Counted from the first letter of the stretch, positions 23,472 through 32,629 are shown. The stretch is 43,305 bases of DNA from Streptomyces sp. LUP30 (GCF_001746365.1 NZ_MJAJ01000068.1:1-43305), one strand, 5' to 3'. Made by a program: numbers and translations. Notes: a model not told the origin generated them from the sequence alone.

Positions 23472-24236
23472 TCAGCCGCGTCGCACCATCGCCTCGATGC
23501 CCGCCACCAGCAGGTCCAGGGCGAAGGTGAAGTCGCGGTCCATCATCTCCGCGACCGTGTCGCCGCCGCGGGCCGCCATGAGGTTCCGGGACTGCTCGAC
23601 GACGTCCGCGGTGTCCGGGGCCTCGGCCGTGGCGGTCATGGCGTCGCGGAAGTACTCGTCCGGGGTCAGGCCGGTGTCGGCGACCCGCGCGAAGAAGTGG
23701 CCCTCGATCGTCCCGTAGCCGTACACGAACTGGAAGACGGCCGAGATCGCGCCGGTGACGCCGTACGCGGGCAGGCCCGTGCGCAGCACGACCTGCTGGA
23801 CCGTGCGGGCGAAGCGCAGGGCGTTGGGGCCGATGTTGAGGTAGCGGCCGGCGAGCGGCGACAGCCAGGGGTGCCGGACCAGCAGCCCGCGGTAGGCCGT
23901 GGCCAGCGCGCGGATCTGCCCGCGCCAGTCGGCGTCGTCGTCCTGCGGATCGGGCAGGTCCTCCAGCTCGCCGAAGGCCGTGTCGAGGGCGAGTTCGAGA
24001 AGGTCGTCCTTGGTGTCGACGTACCAGTACACCGACATCGCCGTCACGTTCAGCTCGGCCGCCAGCCGCCGCATGGAGAACTTGGCCAGCCCCTCGGCGT
24101 CCAGCAGCCGCACGGTGACCTCGGTGATCCGGTCCCGGTCGAGCCCGGAGGGCTGCCCCCCGCCACGCCCACGCCGACGCGCCCCGCCCTCCAGCCACAC
24201 ACTGTGCCGCGCTGCGTCCTTGGCGGTCTCGGCCAT
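23472..24236 (-). CDS. TetR-family regulator with TetR_C-type ligand domain
   Basis: 254 residues. After a basic start (GGARRRGRGGG) the helix-turn-helix reads ITEVTVRLLDAEGLAKFSMR then RLAAELNVTAMSVYWYVDTK, a tetracycline-repressor-type recognition helix. The C-terminal ligand domain (VFQFVYGYGTIEGHFFARVA) fits the TetR_C class. ATG 24236 has GGAAGG 9 nt upstream; longer frames are unlikely. It lies 185 bp downstream of the DHA2 exporter on the same strand, so it is probably the second gene of that unit, and the palindrome before the exporter is its likely operator. Confidence 0.88.
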   Translation of the reverse strand: MAETAKDAARHSVWLEGGARRRGRGGGQPSGLDRDRITEVTVRLLDAEGLAKFSMRRLAAELNVTAMSVYWYVDTKDDLLELALDTAFGELEDLPDPQDDDADWRGQIRALATAYRGLLVRHPWLSPLAGRYLNIGPNALRFARTVQQVVLRTGLPAYGVTGAISAVFQFVYGYGTIEGHFFARVADTGLTPDEYFRDAMTATAEAPDTADVVEQSRNLMAARGGDTVAEMMDRDFTFALDLLVAGIEAMVRRG

Positions 24237-24421
24237 GGCTGGGCACCTTCCTGGACTTCCGGTCACTGGTGAAGATGCTAAGCGGAGGCGACGACCAGAC
24301 CGGCGGCCGCCGTCGGCGCAGGGTGCACTACCGGACGGGGGCCCCGCCCGACGGGGGCCCGGCCGACGGACGGCGCGGCGGGCGCGCCCGCGGCCGGCGG
24401 CCGGCCTCGCCGCCCCGGGGA

Positions 24422-25981
24422 TCACGCGGCCAGAACCGGTGGCTTCCCCTCACGCCCCTCGTGCCCGTCATGGTTCTCGGGTCCCTCACGCCCCTCGTGC
24501 CCGTCGGGTCCCTGCTGCCCCTCGCTCTCCTCGTGCTCCGCCCTGCGCAGCAGGCCCGCGGCCACCACCCCGCCCAGCAGGACCGCCGACGCGCCGAGCA
24601 GTTGACTGGTCTCCAGCCCGGAGGCGAACGAGTCGAGGACGCGTGACCTCTCCTGCGCCGTCCCGGCCCCGGCCAGCGCCGTCGGCAGCGACTGCGCGGC
24701 GAACTCTGCGGTCAGCACCGCCCCGAGGACGGCGACGCCCAGCCCGTTGCCGAACTCCGCCACCGTGCCGTTGAGCCCGGCCCCGACGCCCGCCTTCGCC
24801 GGCGGTATCGAGCTCATGATCGCGTGGGCCATCGCCGGGCCCGCGACCGCTGTTCCCACGCCGATGAGCAACAGTCCGGCCAGCATCCCGGCGTATCCGT
24901 CGGCGGCCACGGCGATGGACACCAGCCCCGCCGCCACCGACACCATCCCCACCAGCACCGACAAGGGCCCGCCCAGCCCGACCATCACCTTGACCGACAG
25001 CCCGGTGAAGTTGAGGGCCACGACGGTCAGCGCCAGCGGCGCGGTCCGCAGGCCCGCCTCCAGGGGGCCGTATCCGAGGACGAACTGCAGCTGCTGGGTG
25101 AGCAGGAACAGCGCTCCGGCCATCCCGAAGGTGACCAGGACCGCGCCGGCCACCGCGCCCGTGAACCGCCGGTTGCGGAAGAAGGCCAGGTCGAGCATGG
25201 GGTACGGGATCCTGCTCTCCCAGTAGGCGAACAGCGCGAGGACGACGGCCGCCACCGCCGCGCTCACCAGCACCCTGGCCGACGTCCAGCCGTGCGACGG
25301 GCCGGAGATGATCGCGAAGACCAGCGAGGTCATGCCGACCGTGGAGAGGAACGCACCGAGCAGGTCGGGACGTTCGCCCTGCGGATTCTTCGACTCGGGG
25401 ACCATCGTGACGACCGCGACCAGGCCCAGCGCCGCCACCGGCAGGTTGATCAGGAAGATCGCACCCCACCAGAAGTGGTCCAGCATGAAGCCGCCGATGA
25501 GCGGACCGGTCGCGAAGCCCAGCGAGTTCACCGCCGCCCAGACGCCGATCGCCTTCGGCTGCTGCTCGGGCGTGAAGATCTGCATCACCACGGCGAGTGT
25601 GGTGGTGAACAGCAGCGCGCCGCCGACGCCCATTCCCGCCCGTGCCGCGATCAACTGGGGGGTGGAGTCCGCGAGACCGGCCACCAGGGAGCCGACGCCG
25701 AACAGCGCCAGGCCCGCCGCCAGCATCTTCTTGCGGCCGTATCGGTCGGCGGCGCTGCCCGCGGTGAGCAGCAGGCCGGACTGCACCAGCGAGTACGCGT
25801 TGATCATCCACTGGATGTCGGAGGTGGCCGCTCCCAGCTCGCGGGTGAGCGAGGGGATCGCCACGTTCAGGACGGTGTTGTCGAGCACCACCGTGAGCTG
25901 CGCGAGGCAGATGACGCCGAGGATCAGCCAGCGTCGCGGGTGCCCCTGCGGAGAGGGGGACGGGGGCGGGGACGTTGTCAT
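24422..25981 (-). CDS. DHA2 (EmrB/QacA-like) 14-helix drug exporter
   Basis: 519 residues from ATG 25981. WLILGVICLAQLTVVLDNTV (helix 1, with the LDNTVLNVA motif D1), SAADRYGRKKML (motif A), RAGMGVGGALLF and 14 hydrophobic segments identify a proton-driven multidrug antiporter. The C-terminus is a charged tail rich in EGREG repeats. The palindromic operator lies 4 to 35 bp upstream of the start, consistent with repression by the downstream TetR. Drug specificity is unknown. Confidence 0.9.
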   Translation of the reverse strand: MTTSPPPSPSPQGHPRRWLILGVICLAQLTVVLDNTVLNVAIPSLTRELGAATSDIQWMINAYSLVQSGLLLTAGSAADRYGRKKMLAAGLALFGVGSLVAGLADSTPQLIAARAGMGVGGALLFTTTLAVVMQIFTPEQQPKAIGVWAAVNSLGFATGPLIGGFMLDHFWWGAIFLINLPVAALGLVAVVTMVPESKNPQGERPDLLGAFLSTVGMTSLVFAIISGPSHGWTSARVLVSAAVAAVVLALFAYWESRIPYPMLDLAFFRNRRFTGAVAGAVLVTFGMAGALFLLTQQLQFVLGYGPLEAGLRTAPLALTVVALNFTGLSVKVMVGLGGPLSVLVGMVSVAAGLVSIAVAADGYAGMLAGLLLIGVGTAVAGPAMAHAIMSSIPPAKAGVGAGLNGTVAEFGNGLGVAVLGAVLTAEFAAQSLPTALAGAGTAQERSRVLDSFASGLETSQLLGASAVLLGGVVAAGLLRRAEHEESEGQQGPDGHEGREGPENHDGHEGREGKPPVLAA

Positions 25982-25984
25982 GTC

Positions 25985-26016
25985 GTACACCGTAGAAGGC
26001 TTCCCATACGGTGTAC
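25985..26016. promoter_or_regulatory. Large TetR-type palindromic operator
   Basis: GTACACCGTA (25985-25994) and TACGGTGTAC (26007-26016) are perfect 10-bp inverted arms around a 12-bp centre that itself contains GAAG-G-CTTC. It ends 3 bp before the exporter start codon. Confidence 0.8.
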
Positions 26017-26056
26017 AACACATTTCCGCGGCGGCTCTCGCCCCGGGCACGAGGAA

Positions 26057-26080
26057 GGGCGGTGGCATGCGCCACCGCCC
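26057..26080 (-). terminator. Terminator of the glycosyltransferase operon
   Basis: GGGCGGTGGC-ATGC-GCCACCGCCC, a perfect 10-bp stem with a 4-nt loop, 25 nt past the stop of the GT-C gene. Confidence 0.8.
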
Positions 26081-26105
26081 TCGCCTCAGCCCGCTCCGTG
26101 ACGGG

Positions 26106-28307
26106 TCAGCTGCCCGTCTTCTGCGTCAGGTCGTAGAAGGTGGCCGAACCGACCGTCACCTTCTTGAAGTTGGCCTCGACCCAGGAGGTGATCTGCGAGG
26201 ACGTGCCGGTGCTGCTGCCGGCCATGCCGCCGCCCGAGCCGCTGCTGACGAAGTAGTGGATCCTGCCGTCGGCCACATACTGCTCGAACTGCGCCAACGT
26301 CGGCGACGGGTCGGTGCCGTTGAAGCCGCCGATCGCCATCACGGCTTCGCCCGTCGCCAGTTGGTAGCTCGCGGCGTTCTGGGCGCCGATCGCGGCCGCC
26401 GCCCAGGTGTACTTACCGGAGTCGGACTCCAGCAGCTTCTTGGCCTCGTCGGTGACCGAGGCGCCGTTCAGCAGACCGCCGACACCGCCACGGCCCAGGC
26501 CGCCGCCGGTCCCGCCGCCCGGCATGCCGTTCCGCTGGCCCTGGCCCTGGCCCGGCATCGCCCCGCCGGGGAAGCCGCCCGTGCCGCCGCCCTGACCTTG
26601 GCCCTGGTTCTGGCCCTGGCCCTGGTTCTGTGTGGTGCCGTTGCCGTTGCCGTTTCCGGTGCCGTTTCCAGTGCCGTTCTGCTGGTTCTGGCCGCCGGGG
26701 CCGCCGAAGCCGCCTCGGCCACCACCGCCGCCCGGACGGCCGCCGCCCATCATGCTCGCGCCGGCCGGACCGGCCGTCACGATGGAACCGGTGTGGCCCT
26801 CCCGCAGCGTGCTGACGGTGTACGCCGTCGGACCGGCCAGCGCGGCCACCAGGCCCACGGAGGCCGCCGCGAGGGCGAGCCGACGGTCGATCCGGCCCGC
26901 GAAGGTCAGACCGAGCGCGGCGGTCAGACCGCCGACGAGGATCAGCCACTTCAGCCAGGGCAGGTAGTCGGGGGTGCGGTTGAGCAGGACGTAGCTCCAG
27001 CCCGCGGCCGCCACGACCGAGGCCGCCAGGGTGATCGAGGCCCAGATCTCGGCCCGCCTCTCCCACAGGGTCGCGGCGCCCATGCCGATCACGGCAGCCA
27101 TGTAGGGGGCGAGCGCCACCGTGTAGTACTGGTGGAAGATGCCCGCCATGTAGCTGAAGACGATGACGGTGATCAGCAGCGAGCCGCCCCAGACCAGGAA
27201 CAGACCCCGGGTCGTCGACGTCCGCCTCAGCTTCCGGGTCGCCACCAGGCCACCGGCCAGCAGCACCAGCCCCGCCGGGAGCAGCCAGGAGATCTGGCCG
27301 CCGATCTCGGAGTTGAACATCCGGTCCCAGCCGGTCTCGCCCCACTGGCCGGCGTTGCCGCCGCCACCGCCGCCGCCGACGCTGCCGGTCTCCTCGCCGT
27401 TGAGGCGGCCGAGACCGTTGTAGCCGAAGGTCAGTTCCAGGAAGGAGTTGTTCTGCGAACCGCCGATGTACGGACGGGAGGACGCGGGCCACAGCTCGAC
27501 GATCGCCACCCACCAGCCGCCGGACACGATCAACGCGCCCGTGGCGACGGCCAGCTGGCCGAGCCGCTTCCTCACCGGCACCGGCGCGCAGACCGCGTGG
27601 ACCAGCGCGAGCGGCGGCAGGATCAGGAAGGCCTGAAGGGTCTTGGCGAGGAACGCGAAGCCGATCGCGACCCCGGCCCACACCAGCCACTTCGTCCGGC
27701 CGTCCTCCACCGCGCGAGCCGTGAAGTAGCAGGCCACGGCCATCAGCAGGGCCAGCATCGCGTCCGGGTTGTTGAACCGGAACATCAGCGCGGCGACCGG
27801 GGTCAGTGCGAGCACGGCGCCCGCGATCAGCCCGGCCGCGGGACTGAACCGGCGGCGCACGGAGGCGTACACCACGGCGACCGTGCCGACGCCCATCAGC
27901 ACCTCCGGCGCGAGGATCGCCCAGGAGCTCAGGCCGAAGATCCGCACCGACAGCGCCATCGGCCACAGCGAGGCCGGAGGCTTGTCGACGGTGATGGCGT
28001 TGCCGGCGTCCAGCGAGCCGAAGAAGAAGGCCTTCCAGGACTGGCTGCCGGCCTGGACGGCCGCTGAGTAGAACGAGTTCGCGTACCCGGAGGCGCTCAG
28101 GTCGAAGAGGTAGAGCAGGAGGGTGGCCGCCAGCAGGCCGAGGAAGGCCGGGCGCGCCCAGCGGGGGTCCTCGGGCCTGCCGCGCCAGAGCCTGCGCGTC
28201 AGGGGCTGCTGGGGCTCGCCCGCGCCGGGGGCCGGGACGGCCGGTTCCTGCGGAGCCGCGGTGGGGGACGGTCCCCAGGCCGTCGGCTGGTCGAGATGAG
28301 TGGTCAT
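26106..28307 (-). CDS. GT-C (ArnT/YkcB-like, GT39) membrane glycosyltransferase
   Basis: 733 residues. After a Pro-rich cytoplasmic start come about 11-13 membrane helices. The first outer loop (GYANSFYSAAVQAGSQSWKA, then NAITVDKPP) matches YkcB-type glycosyltransferases that use polyprenyl-phosphate sugars on the outer face. Residues about 515-615 are a Gly/Asn/Gln low-complexity stretch (GNGTGNGNGNG, QGQGQNQGQ), followed by an external domain (AASYQLATGEAVMAIGGFNG) common in this family. ATG 28307 overlaps the stop of the GT2-GtrA gene by ATGA, so translation is coupled. Acceptor is unknown; a cell-wall glycopolymer is likely. Confidence 0.86.
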   Translation of the reverse strand: MTTHLDQPTAWGPSPTAAPQEPAVPAPGAGEPQQPLTRRLWRGRPEDPRWARPAFLGLLAATLLLYLFDLSASGYANSFYSAAVQAGSQSWKAFFFGSLDAGNAITVDKPPASLWPMALSVRIFGLSSWAILAPEVLMGVGTVAVVYASVRRRFSPAAGLIAGAVLALTPVAALMFRFNNPDAMLALLMAVACYFTARAVEDGRTKWLVWAGVAIGFAFLAKTLQAFLILPPLALVHAVCAPVPVRKRLGQLAVATGALIVSGGWWVAIVELWPASSRPYIGGSQNNSFLELTFGYNGLGRLNGEETGSVGGGGGGGNAGQWGETGWDRMFNSEIGGQISWLLPAGLVLLAGGLVATRKLRRTSTTRGLFLVWGGSLLITVIVFSYMAGIFHQYYTVALAPYMAAVIGMGAATLWERRAEIWASITLAASVVAAAGWSYVLLNRTPDYLPWLKWLILVGGLTAALGLTFAGRIDRRLALAAASVGLVAALAGPTAYTVSTLREGHTGSIVTAGPAGASMMGGGRPGGGGGRGGFGGPGGQNQQNGTGNGTGNGNGNGTTQNQGQGQNQGQGQGGGTGGFPGGAMPGQGQGQRNGMPGGGTGGGLGRGGVGGLLNGASVTDEAKKLLESDSGKYTWAAAAIGAQNAASYQLATGEAVMAIGGFNGTDPSPTLAQFEQYVADGRIHYFVSSGSGGGMAGSSTGTSSQITSWVEANFKKVTVGSATFYDLTQKTGS

Positions 28308-29902
28308 CGGGCGTCCCCCCGGTCGGTGTCATGGGGGCGCACCGGCTGCAGTCGCACGGTGGCGTCCCGCCAGGTACCGTCCGCGGCTTCGCCGGCACGG
28401 AGGTGGTGCGTGGGCTGCGCGGCGCCGTCCGGGTGGGCGACCGGACGCTGCGGCAGCGGCACGAAGGGGCCGCCGGCCTGCGCCGACGCGGTCGTCGCAG
28501 GCGTCGTCGGGTACGGGCCCACAGCCGGGTGCGTCGAGGAGGACGACGGCCCCGCGGGAGAGCCGGGAGAGGCAGAAGAGGCAGAAGAGGCGGAGGAGGC
28601 GGAGGAGGCGGGAGAGGCGGAGGAGTCGGGGGCCCCGGTCGTCGACGCCGGGTCCTCGCCGTCGCGCCGGTCGGAGAAGACCCACACCCGGAAGAGCAGG
28701 AAGCGCAGCACCGTGGCGGCGAGGTTGGCGGCGACGAGCACCGCCAGCTCGGTGGAGTGCGCGGGCTCTGAGGTCGCCGCGTTCAGCGCGACGAGCGAGC
28801 CGCTGGTCAGCGCGAGGCCGATACCGAAGACGACCAGCCCCTGTGCCTGATGCCTGACGGCTCCGCCGCGGCCCCGCACCCCGAAGGTCAGGCGCCGGTT
28901 GGCGGCGGTGTTGGCCACCGCGGAGACCAGCAGGGCCAGCGCGTTGGCGACCTGGGAGCCGCTGAACTGGCGGAAACCGCTGTAGAGCAGCAGGTAGAAG
29001 AGCGTGGACAGACCCCCGACGACACAGAACCCGAGCAGCTGACGGGCCAGGCCCTTGGGAACGTCCTGGATGTCACGGTCGCGCGGGTCGTCGCCGAACG
29101 GGCGGCGGAGCCGGTCGAGGGACAGCGAACCGGTGGCCAGGGCCTTGCCCACGCGCCACACCCCTTTCAGGTCGTCGGTCGCCGTCTTCACGATGTGCAC
29201 CGTGGAGTCCGGGTCGTCGACCCAGTCGACCGGCACCTCGTGGATACGGAGACCGGCTCGTTCGGCGAGCACCAGCATCTCAGTGTCGAAGAACCAGCCG
29301 GTGTCCTCCACCAAGGGGAGCAGAACCTGGGCGACGTCCCGCCGGATCGCCTTGAACCCGCACTGCGCGTCCGAGAAGCGCGCCTGGAGCGAGCCGCGCA
29401 GGATCAGGTTGTAGGCGCGGCTGACGAACTCCCGCTTGGGGCCGCGCACCACACGGGAGTCGCGGGCCAGGCGGGAGCCGATCGCCAGGTCGGAGTGGCC
29501 GGAGATCAGCGGCGCGACCAGCGGGAGCAGCGCGTTGAGGTCGGTGGACAGGTCCACGTCCATGTACGCGAGGATCGGGGCGTCCGAGGCCGACCAGACG
29601 GTCCGCAGCGCACGGCCGCGGCCCTTCTGCTCCAGCCGGAAGGTCCTCACCTCCGGGATCCGCGCCTCCAGCCGCCGCGCCACCGAGGGCGTCGTGTCGG
29701 TCGACGCGTTGTCCGCGATCGTGATGCGGAAGGAGTACGGGAACGTGCGCGTCAGATGGTCGTGGAGTCTCCGGACACAGGGCTGGAGGTCCTTCTCCTC
29801 GTTGAAGACGGGGATCACCACGTCCAGGACAGGCGTACCGGCTGTGGCGGCCGGGAGGTGCTCCCGCGCCGGCAGGGTGCCGGGAGAAGAGTCGGTTCGC
29901 AT
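28304..29902 (-). CDS. GT2 glycosyltransferase fused to GtrA-type flippase domain
   Basis: 532 residues. Residues about 25-250 are a GT2 domain of the polyprenyl-phosphate glycosyltransferase type: VLDVVIPVFNEEKDLQPCVR, ADNASTDTTPSVA and the metal-binding AYMDVDLSTDL near 115. Residues about 284-415 form a four-helix GtrA domain (LARQLLGFCVVGGLSTLFYL, VANTAANRRLTFGVRGRG), thought to flip the lipid-linked sugar. The C-terminus is a Ser/Ala/Pro/Thr tail with ASSASSASSAS repeats. ATG 29902 is 14 nt after the kinase stop. With the following GT-C enzyme it makes a complete three-component glycosylation set. Confidence 0.88.
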   Translation of the reverse strand: MRTDSSPGTLPAREHLPAATAGTPVLDVVIPVFNEEKDLQPCVRRLHDHLTRTFPYSFRITIADNASTDTTPSVARRLEARIPEVRTFRLEQKGRGRALRTVWSASDAPILAYMDVDLSTDLNALLPLVAPLISGHSDLAIGSRLARDSRVVRGPKREFVSRAYNLILRGSLQARFSDAQCGFKAIRRDVAQVLLPLVEDTGWFFDTEMLVLAERAGLRIHEVPVDWVDDPDSTVHIVKTATDDLKGVWRVGKALATGSLSLDRLRRPFGDDPRDRDIQDVPKGLARQLLGFCVVGGLSTLFYLLLYSGFRQFSGSQVANALALLVSAVANTAANRRLTFGVRGRGGAVRHQAQGLVVFGIGLALTSGSLVALNAATSEPAHSTELAVLVAANLAATVLRFLLFRVWVFSDRRDGEDPASTTGAPDSSASPASSASSASSASSASPGSPAGPSSSSTHPAVGPYPTTPATTASAQAGGPFVPLPQRPVAHPDGAAQPTHHLRAGEAADGTWRDATVRLQPVRPHDTDRGDAR

Positions 29903-29916
29903 GTCGTCGACTCTCG

Positions 29917-31542
29917 TCAGGCGCCCTGTTGCACCCATGTGGTGGCACTGTGCTCGACCTGTGAGTCGAGCCGCCAGTCGGTTTCGGGAGCGGGCCGGGG
30001 CACGGCGGGGCCGAGCGCGGGCAGGTGCACGGTGAACACGGTGTGTCCGGGCGCGCTGTCGACGGTCACCGCGCCGCCGTGCGCGGTCGCCACGGCTTGC
30101 ACGATGGCGAGGCCCAGACCGGTCGAGCCGGAGGCGCGGGAACGCGAGGAGTCGCCGCGCGCGAACCGTTCGAAGACATGCGGGAGGAGGTCCGACGGAA
30201 TGCCCTGACCGTTGTCCTGGACGTCCACGCACAGCCACGGCCCGCGACGCTGCACGCGTGCGGTGACCGTGGTGCCGGGCGGGGTGTGCGTCCGGGCGTT
30301 GGCCAGCAGGTTGACGAGCACCTGTTGCAGTCGTGCCGAGTCGGCCGACACCAGCGCGGGCTCGTCGGGGAGTTCGAGGCGCCAGACGTGTTCGCGTCCG
30401 GCGGCGCGGGCGTCGCTGACGGTGTCGATGACCAGCGGGACGAGGTCCGTCTGCTCGAACTGCAGCGGGCGGCCGGCGTCCAGCCGGGCCAGCAGCAGCA
30501 GATCCTCGACGAGGAGGGTCATCCGGCCGGCCTCGGACTCGATGCGGCCGAGCGCGTGCCTGGTGTCGGGCCCGACCTCCTCCCGTCCGCGCCGGGTCAG
30601 CTCGGCGTACCCGCGGATCGAGGCGAGCGGCGTACGGAGCTCATGGCTGGCGTCCGCGACGAACTGCCGGACCCGCGTCTCGCTCTCCTGGCGGGCGTGC
30701 AGCGCGCTGTGGACGTGGTTCAGCATCCGGTTCAGCGCCGCGCCGACCTGCCCGACCTCGGTGTGCGGATCGGTCTCCGCCTCCGGCACCCGCTCGCTGA
30801 GGTTGACCTCGCCGGTGTGCAGAGGGAGTTCGGAGACATGGGTGGCGGTGGCGGCGACCTTGCGCAGGGGACGGGTGGCGACGCCGACCATCACGGTGCC
30901 CGCGAGGGTGGCGGCGACCAGCCCGGCGAAGGTGAGGCTGATCTCGACGAGGATCAGGGTGCTGATGGTGCCGTCGACGTCGGCCGTCGGGATGCCCACG
31001 TAGAAGTCGCCGTTGTTGCCGTGGATGTACTGGACCCGGTACGTGCCGAGGCCGGAGATCTCGACGGTGTGCCGCTTGCCGTCCTGCGCGACCGAGCCGA
31101 GCCTCTTCAGCTGGGCCTCGGTGAGGTCCTCGGCGTTCATCTGCGGGATGTCGTTGTCGTCGGTGCGCTTGTGGCCGACCTTGCCGCTGGTGATGGAGCC
31201 GTCGACCACCGTGGCCGCGAGGGCCTCGTGCGGCCCCAGACCCTGGCTGACGAACTTGCCGATGTCGGTCACCCGCTGCTGCGGCAGGCCGCTCCCGGCG
31301 ACGCTTCCGTTCCTTCCGCCGGGTCCGCCGACGGGCCCGCCGGAGACGCGCATCGCGGCTTCCTTGAGGCTGTCGTCCAGCTGCCCGTAGAGGTGATCGC
31401 GCAGCACCAAGGTGGTGACGGTGCCGATCAGCGCGCAGACCACGGCGATCAGGGTCACGGACACGACGACGAGCCGGGTCCGAAGGGTGCGCGGTTTACC
31501 CGCTCGCCGCTTCTGCGGACGCGGTCGTCGCCGTCCGCTCAT
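29917..31542 (-). CDS. Membrane sensor histidine kinase
   Basis: 541 residues. A basic N-terminus, helix 1 (LVVVSVTLIAVVCALIGTVT), an extracellular sensor of about 130 residues with a Gly-rich part, helix 2 (LILVEISLTFAGLVAATLAG), a HAMP linker, the H-box FVADASHELRTPLASIRGYA with His near 300, the N-box VNLLANARTHTP and G-boxes DNGQGIP and GSTGLGLAIV. All catalytic motifs are intact. Its ATG overlaps the response regulator stop by four bases, so the two are coupled. The signal is unknown; the operon suggests envelope state. Confidence 0.92.
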   Translation of the reverse strand: MSGRRRPRPQKRRAGKPRTLRTRLVVVSVTLIAVVCALIGTVTTLVLRDHLYGQLDDSLKEAAMRVSGGPVGGPGGRNGSVAGSGLPQQRVTDIGKFVSQGLGPHEALAATVVDGSITSGKVGHKRTDDNDIPQMNAEDLTEAQLKRLGSVAQDGKRHTVEISGLGTYRVQYIHGNNGDFYVGIPTADVDGTISTLILVEISLTFAGLVAATLAGTVMVGVATRPLRKVAATATHVSELPLHTGEVNLSERVPEAETDPHTEVGQVGAALNRMLNHVHSALHARQESETRVRQFVADASHELRTPLASIRGYAELTRRGREEVGPDTRHALGRIESEAGRMTLLVEDLLLLARLDAGRPLQFEQTDLVPLVIDTVSDARAAGREHVWRLELPDEPALVSADSARLQQVLVNLLANARTHTPPGTTVTARVQRRGPWLCVDVQDNGQGIPSDLLPHVFERFARGDSSRSRASGSTGLGLAIVQAVATAHGGAVTVDSAPGHTVFTVHLPALGPAVPRPAPETDWRLDSQVEHSATTWVQQGA

Positions 31543-32279
31543 GACACGGCGGGCTTGATCAGGTAACCGGCTCCGCGGCGCGTGTGGATCATCGGCTCAC
31601 GGCCGGCGTCTATCTTGCGCCGCAGGTAGGAGATGTACAGCTCGACGACGTTGGCCTGACCGCCGAAGTCGTACGACCACACCCGGTCCAGGATCTGCGC
31701 CTTGGAGAGCACGCGCCGCGGGTTGCGCATCAGGAAGCGCAGCAACTCGAACTCGGTGGCCGTCAGATGGATGTTGTCGCCGGCCCGCGAGACCTCGTGA
31801 CTGTCCTCGTCCAGGGTGAGGTCCCCGACGACGAGCACGGAGTCGGAGCGCCGGTCGGCGGCGCCGGAGCGGCGGATGAGCCCACGCAGCCGGGCCACGA
31901 CCTCCTCCAGGCTGAACGGCTTGGTGACGTAGTCGTCGCCCCCGGCGGTGAGACCGGCGATACGGTCCTCGACCGCGTCCTTGGCCGTCAGGAACAGCAC
32001 CGGGACGTCCGGCAGCTCACGCCGCAGCCGCCCCAGGACCGTCAGCCCGTCCATGTCCGGCAGCATCATGTCGAGGACGACGGCGTCGGGCCGGAACTCG
32101 CGGGCCGTCTGGAGGGCGCCCGTGCCGTCCCCGGCACTGCGGATCTGCCAACCCTCGTAGCGCAGGGCCATGGAGAGCAGTTCGGTGATCGACATCTCGT
32201 CGTCCACCACAAGCACTCGGACGGGGCTCCCGTCCGGCCTCAGCAGTTCGGTGCGCCCCTGGGGCGAGGTCGTGGTCAT
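31539..32279 (-). CDS. OmpR/PhoB-family response regulator
   Basis: 246 residues. Receiver: VLVVDDE at the acidic pocket, DAVVLDMMLPDMDG with phospho-acceptor Asp70, and FLTAKD with the conserved Lys. The winged-helix effector ends with LSKAQILDRVWSYDFGGQAN and the RRGAGYLIKP wing. ATG 32279 was chosen over an upstream start; AGGGTG is a weak ribosome site before it. It is the first gene of a four-gene operon with the kinase and both glycosyltransferase proteins, and CCCTGAGAG-type repeats upstream are its likely binding sites. Confidence 0.92.
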   Translation of the reverse strand: MTTTSPQGRTELLRPDGSPVRVLVVDDEMSITELLSMALRYEGWQIRSAGDGTGALQTAREFRPDAVVLDMMLPDMDGLTVLGRLRRELPDVPVLFLTAKDAVEDRIAGLTAGGDDYVTKPFSLEEVVARLRGLIRRSGAADRRSDSVLVVGDLTLDEDSHEVSRAGDNIHLTATEFELLRFLMRNPRRVLSKAQILDRVWSYDFGGQANVVELYISYLRRKIDAGREPMIHTRRGAGYLIKPAVS

Positions 32280-32300
32280 GATGAACACCCTGTCGGGGCC

Positions 32301-32365
32301 CCCTGAGAGCACTCTTTCACCCATCTGTGATTTCCCTGAGAAACGCACAGGCCCCTCTCAGGGAA
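32301..32365. promoter_or_regulatory. CCCTGAGAG-type repeats upstream of the two-component operon
   Basis: TTCCCTGAGA (32332-32341) and TCTCAGGGAA (32356-32365) are perfect 10-bp inverted repeats 14 bp apart. A third copy, CCCTGAGAG, lies at 32301-32309 in the same orientation as the first, nearer the gene. Probable response-regulator sites. Confidence 0.6.
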
Positions 32366-32561
32366 CGCCTGGGAAGCTCCTGCCGCGACCCCGGCCGCAC
32401 GGCCGGAATGCCCGTGAACGGCACCTTCCGCACCCCCCGGGACCCGCCTCCCCGAAACCCCCGGGGGCCGCCCGCCCGAGACCTTCCCTGTGCCCCACCT
32501 GGGCGCCCCCTCGCCGGAGACCGCCGAAGATCGGCGACGACACCGGGCGGCCGACGGCAGC

Positions 32562-32629
32562 GTCCGACCGGACTCGTCCGACAGCGCGTCCGACCGGACT
32601 CGGCCGAAGGGCACAGTCCGACCGGACTC
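32562..32629. repeat. Three 14-bp GTCCGACCGGACTC repeats
   Basis: Exact copies at 32562, 32588 and 32616 (26- and 28-bp spacing), each with internal dyad GTCCG-AC-CGGAC. They lie between the DUF2797 stop and the operon promoter. The rest of the 383-bp gap shows nothing else. Confidence 0.8.
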
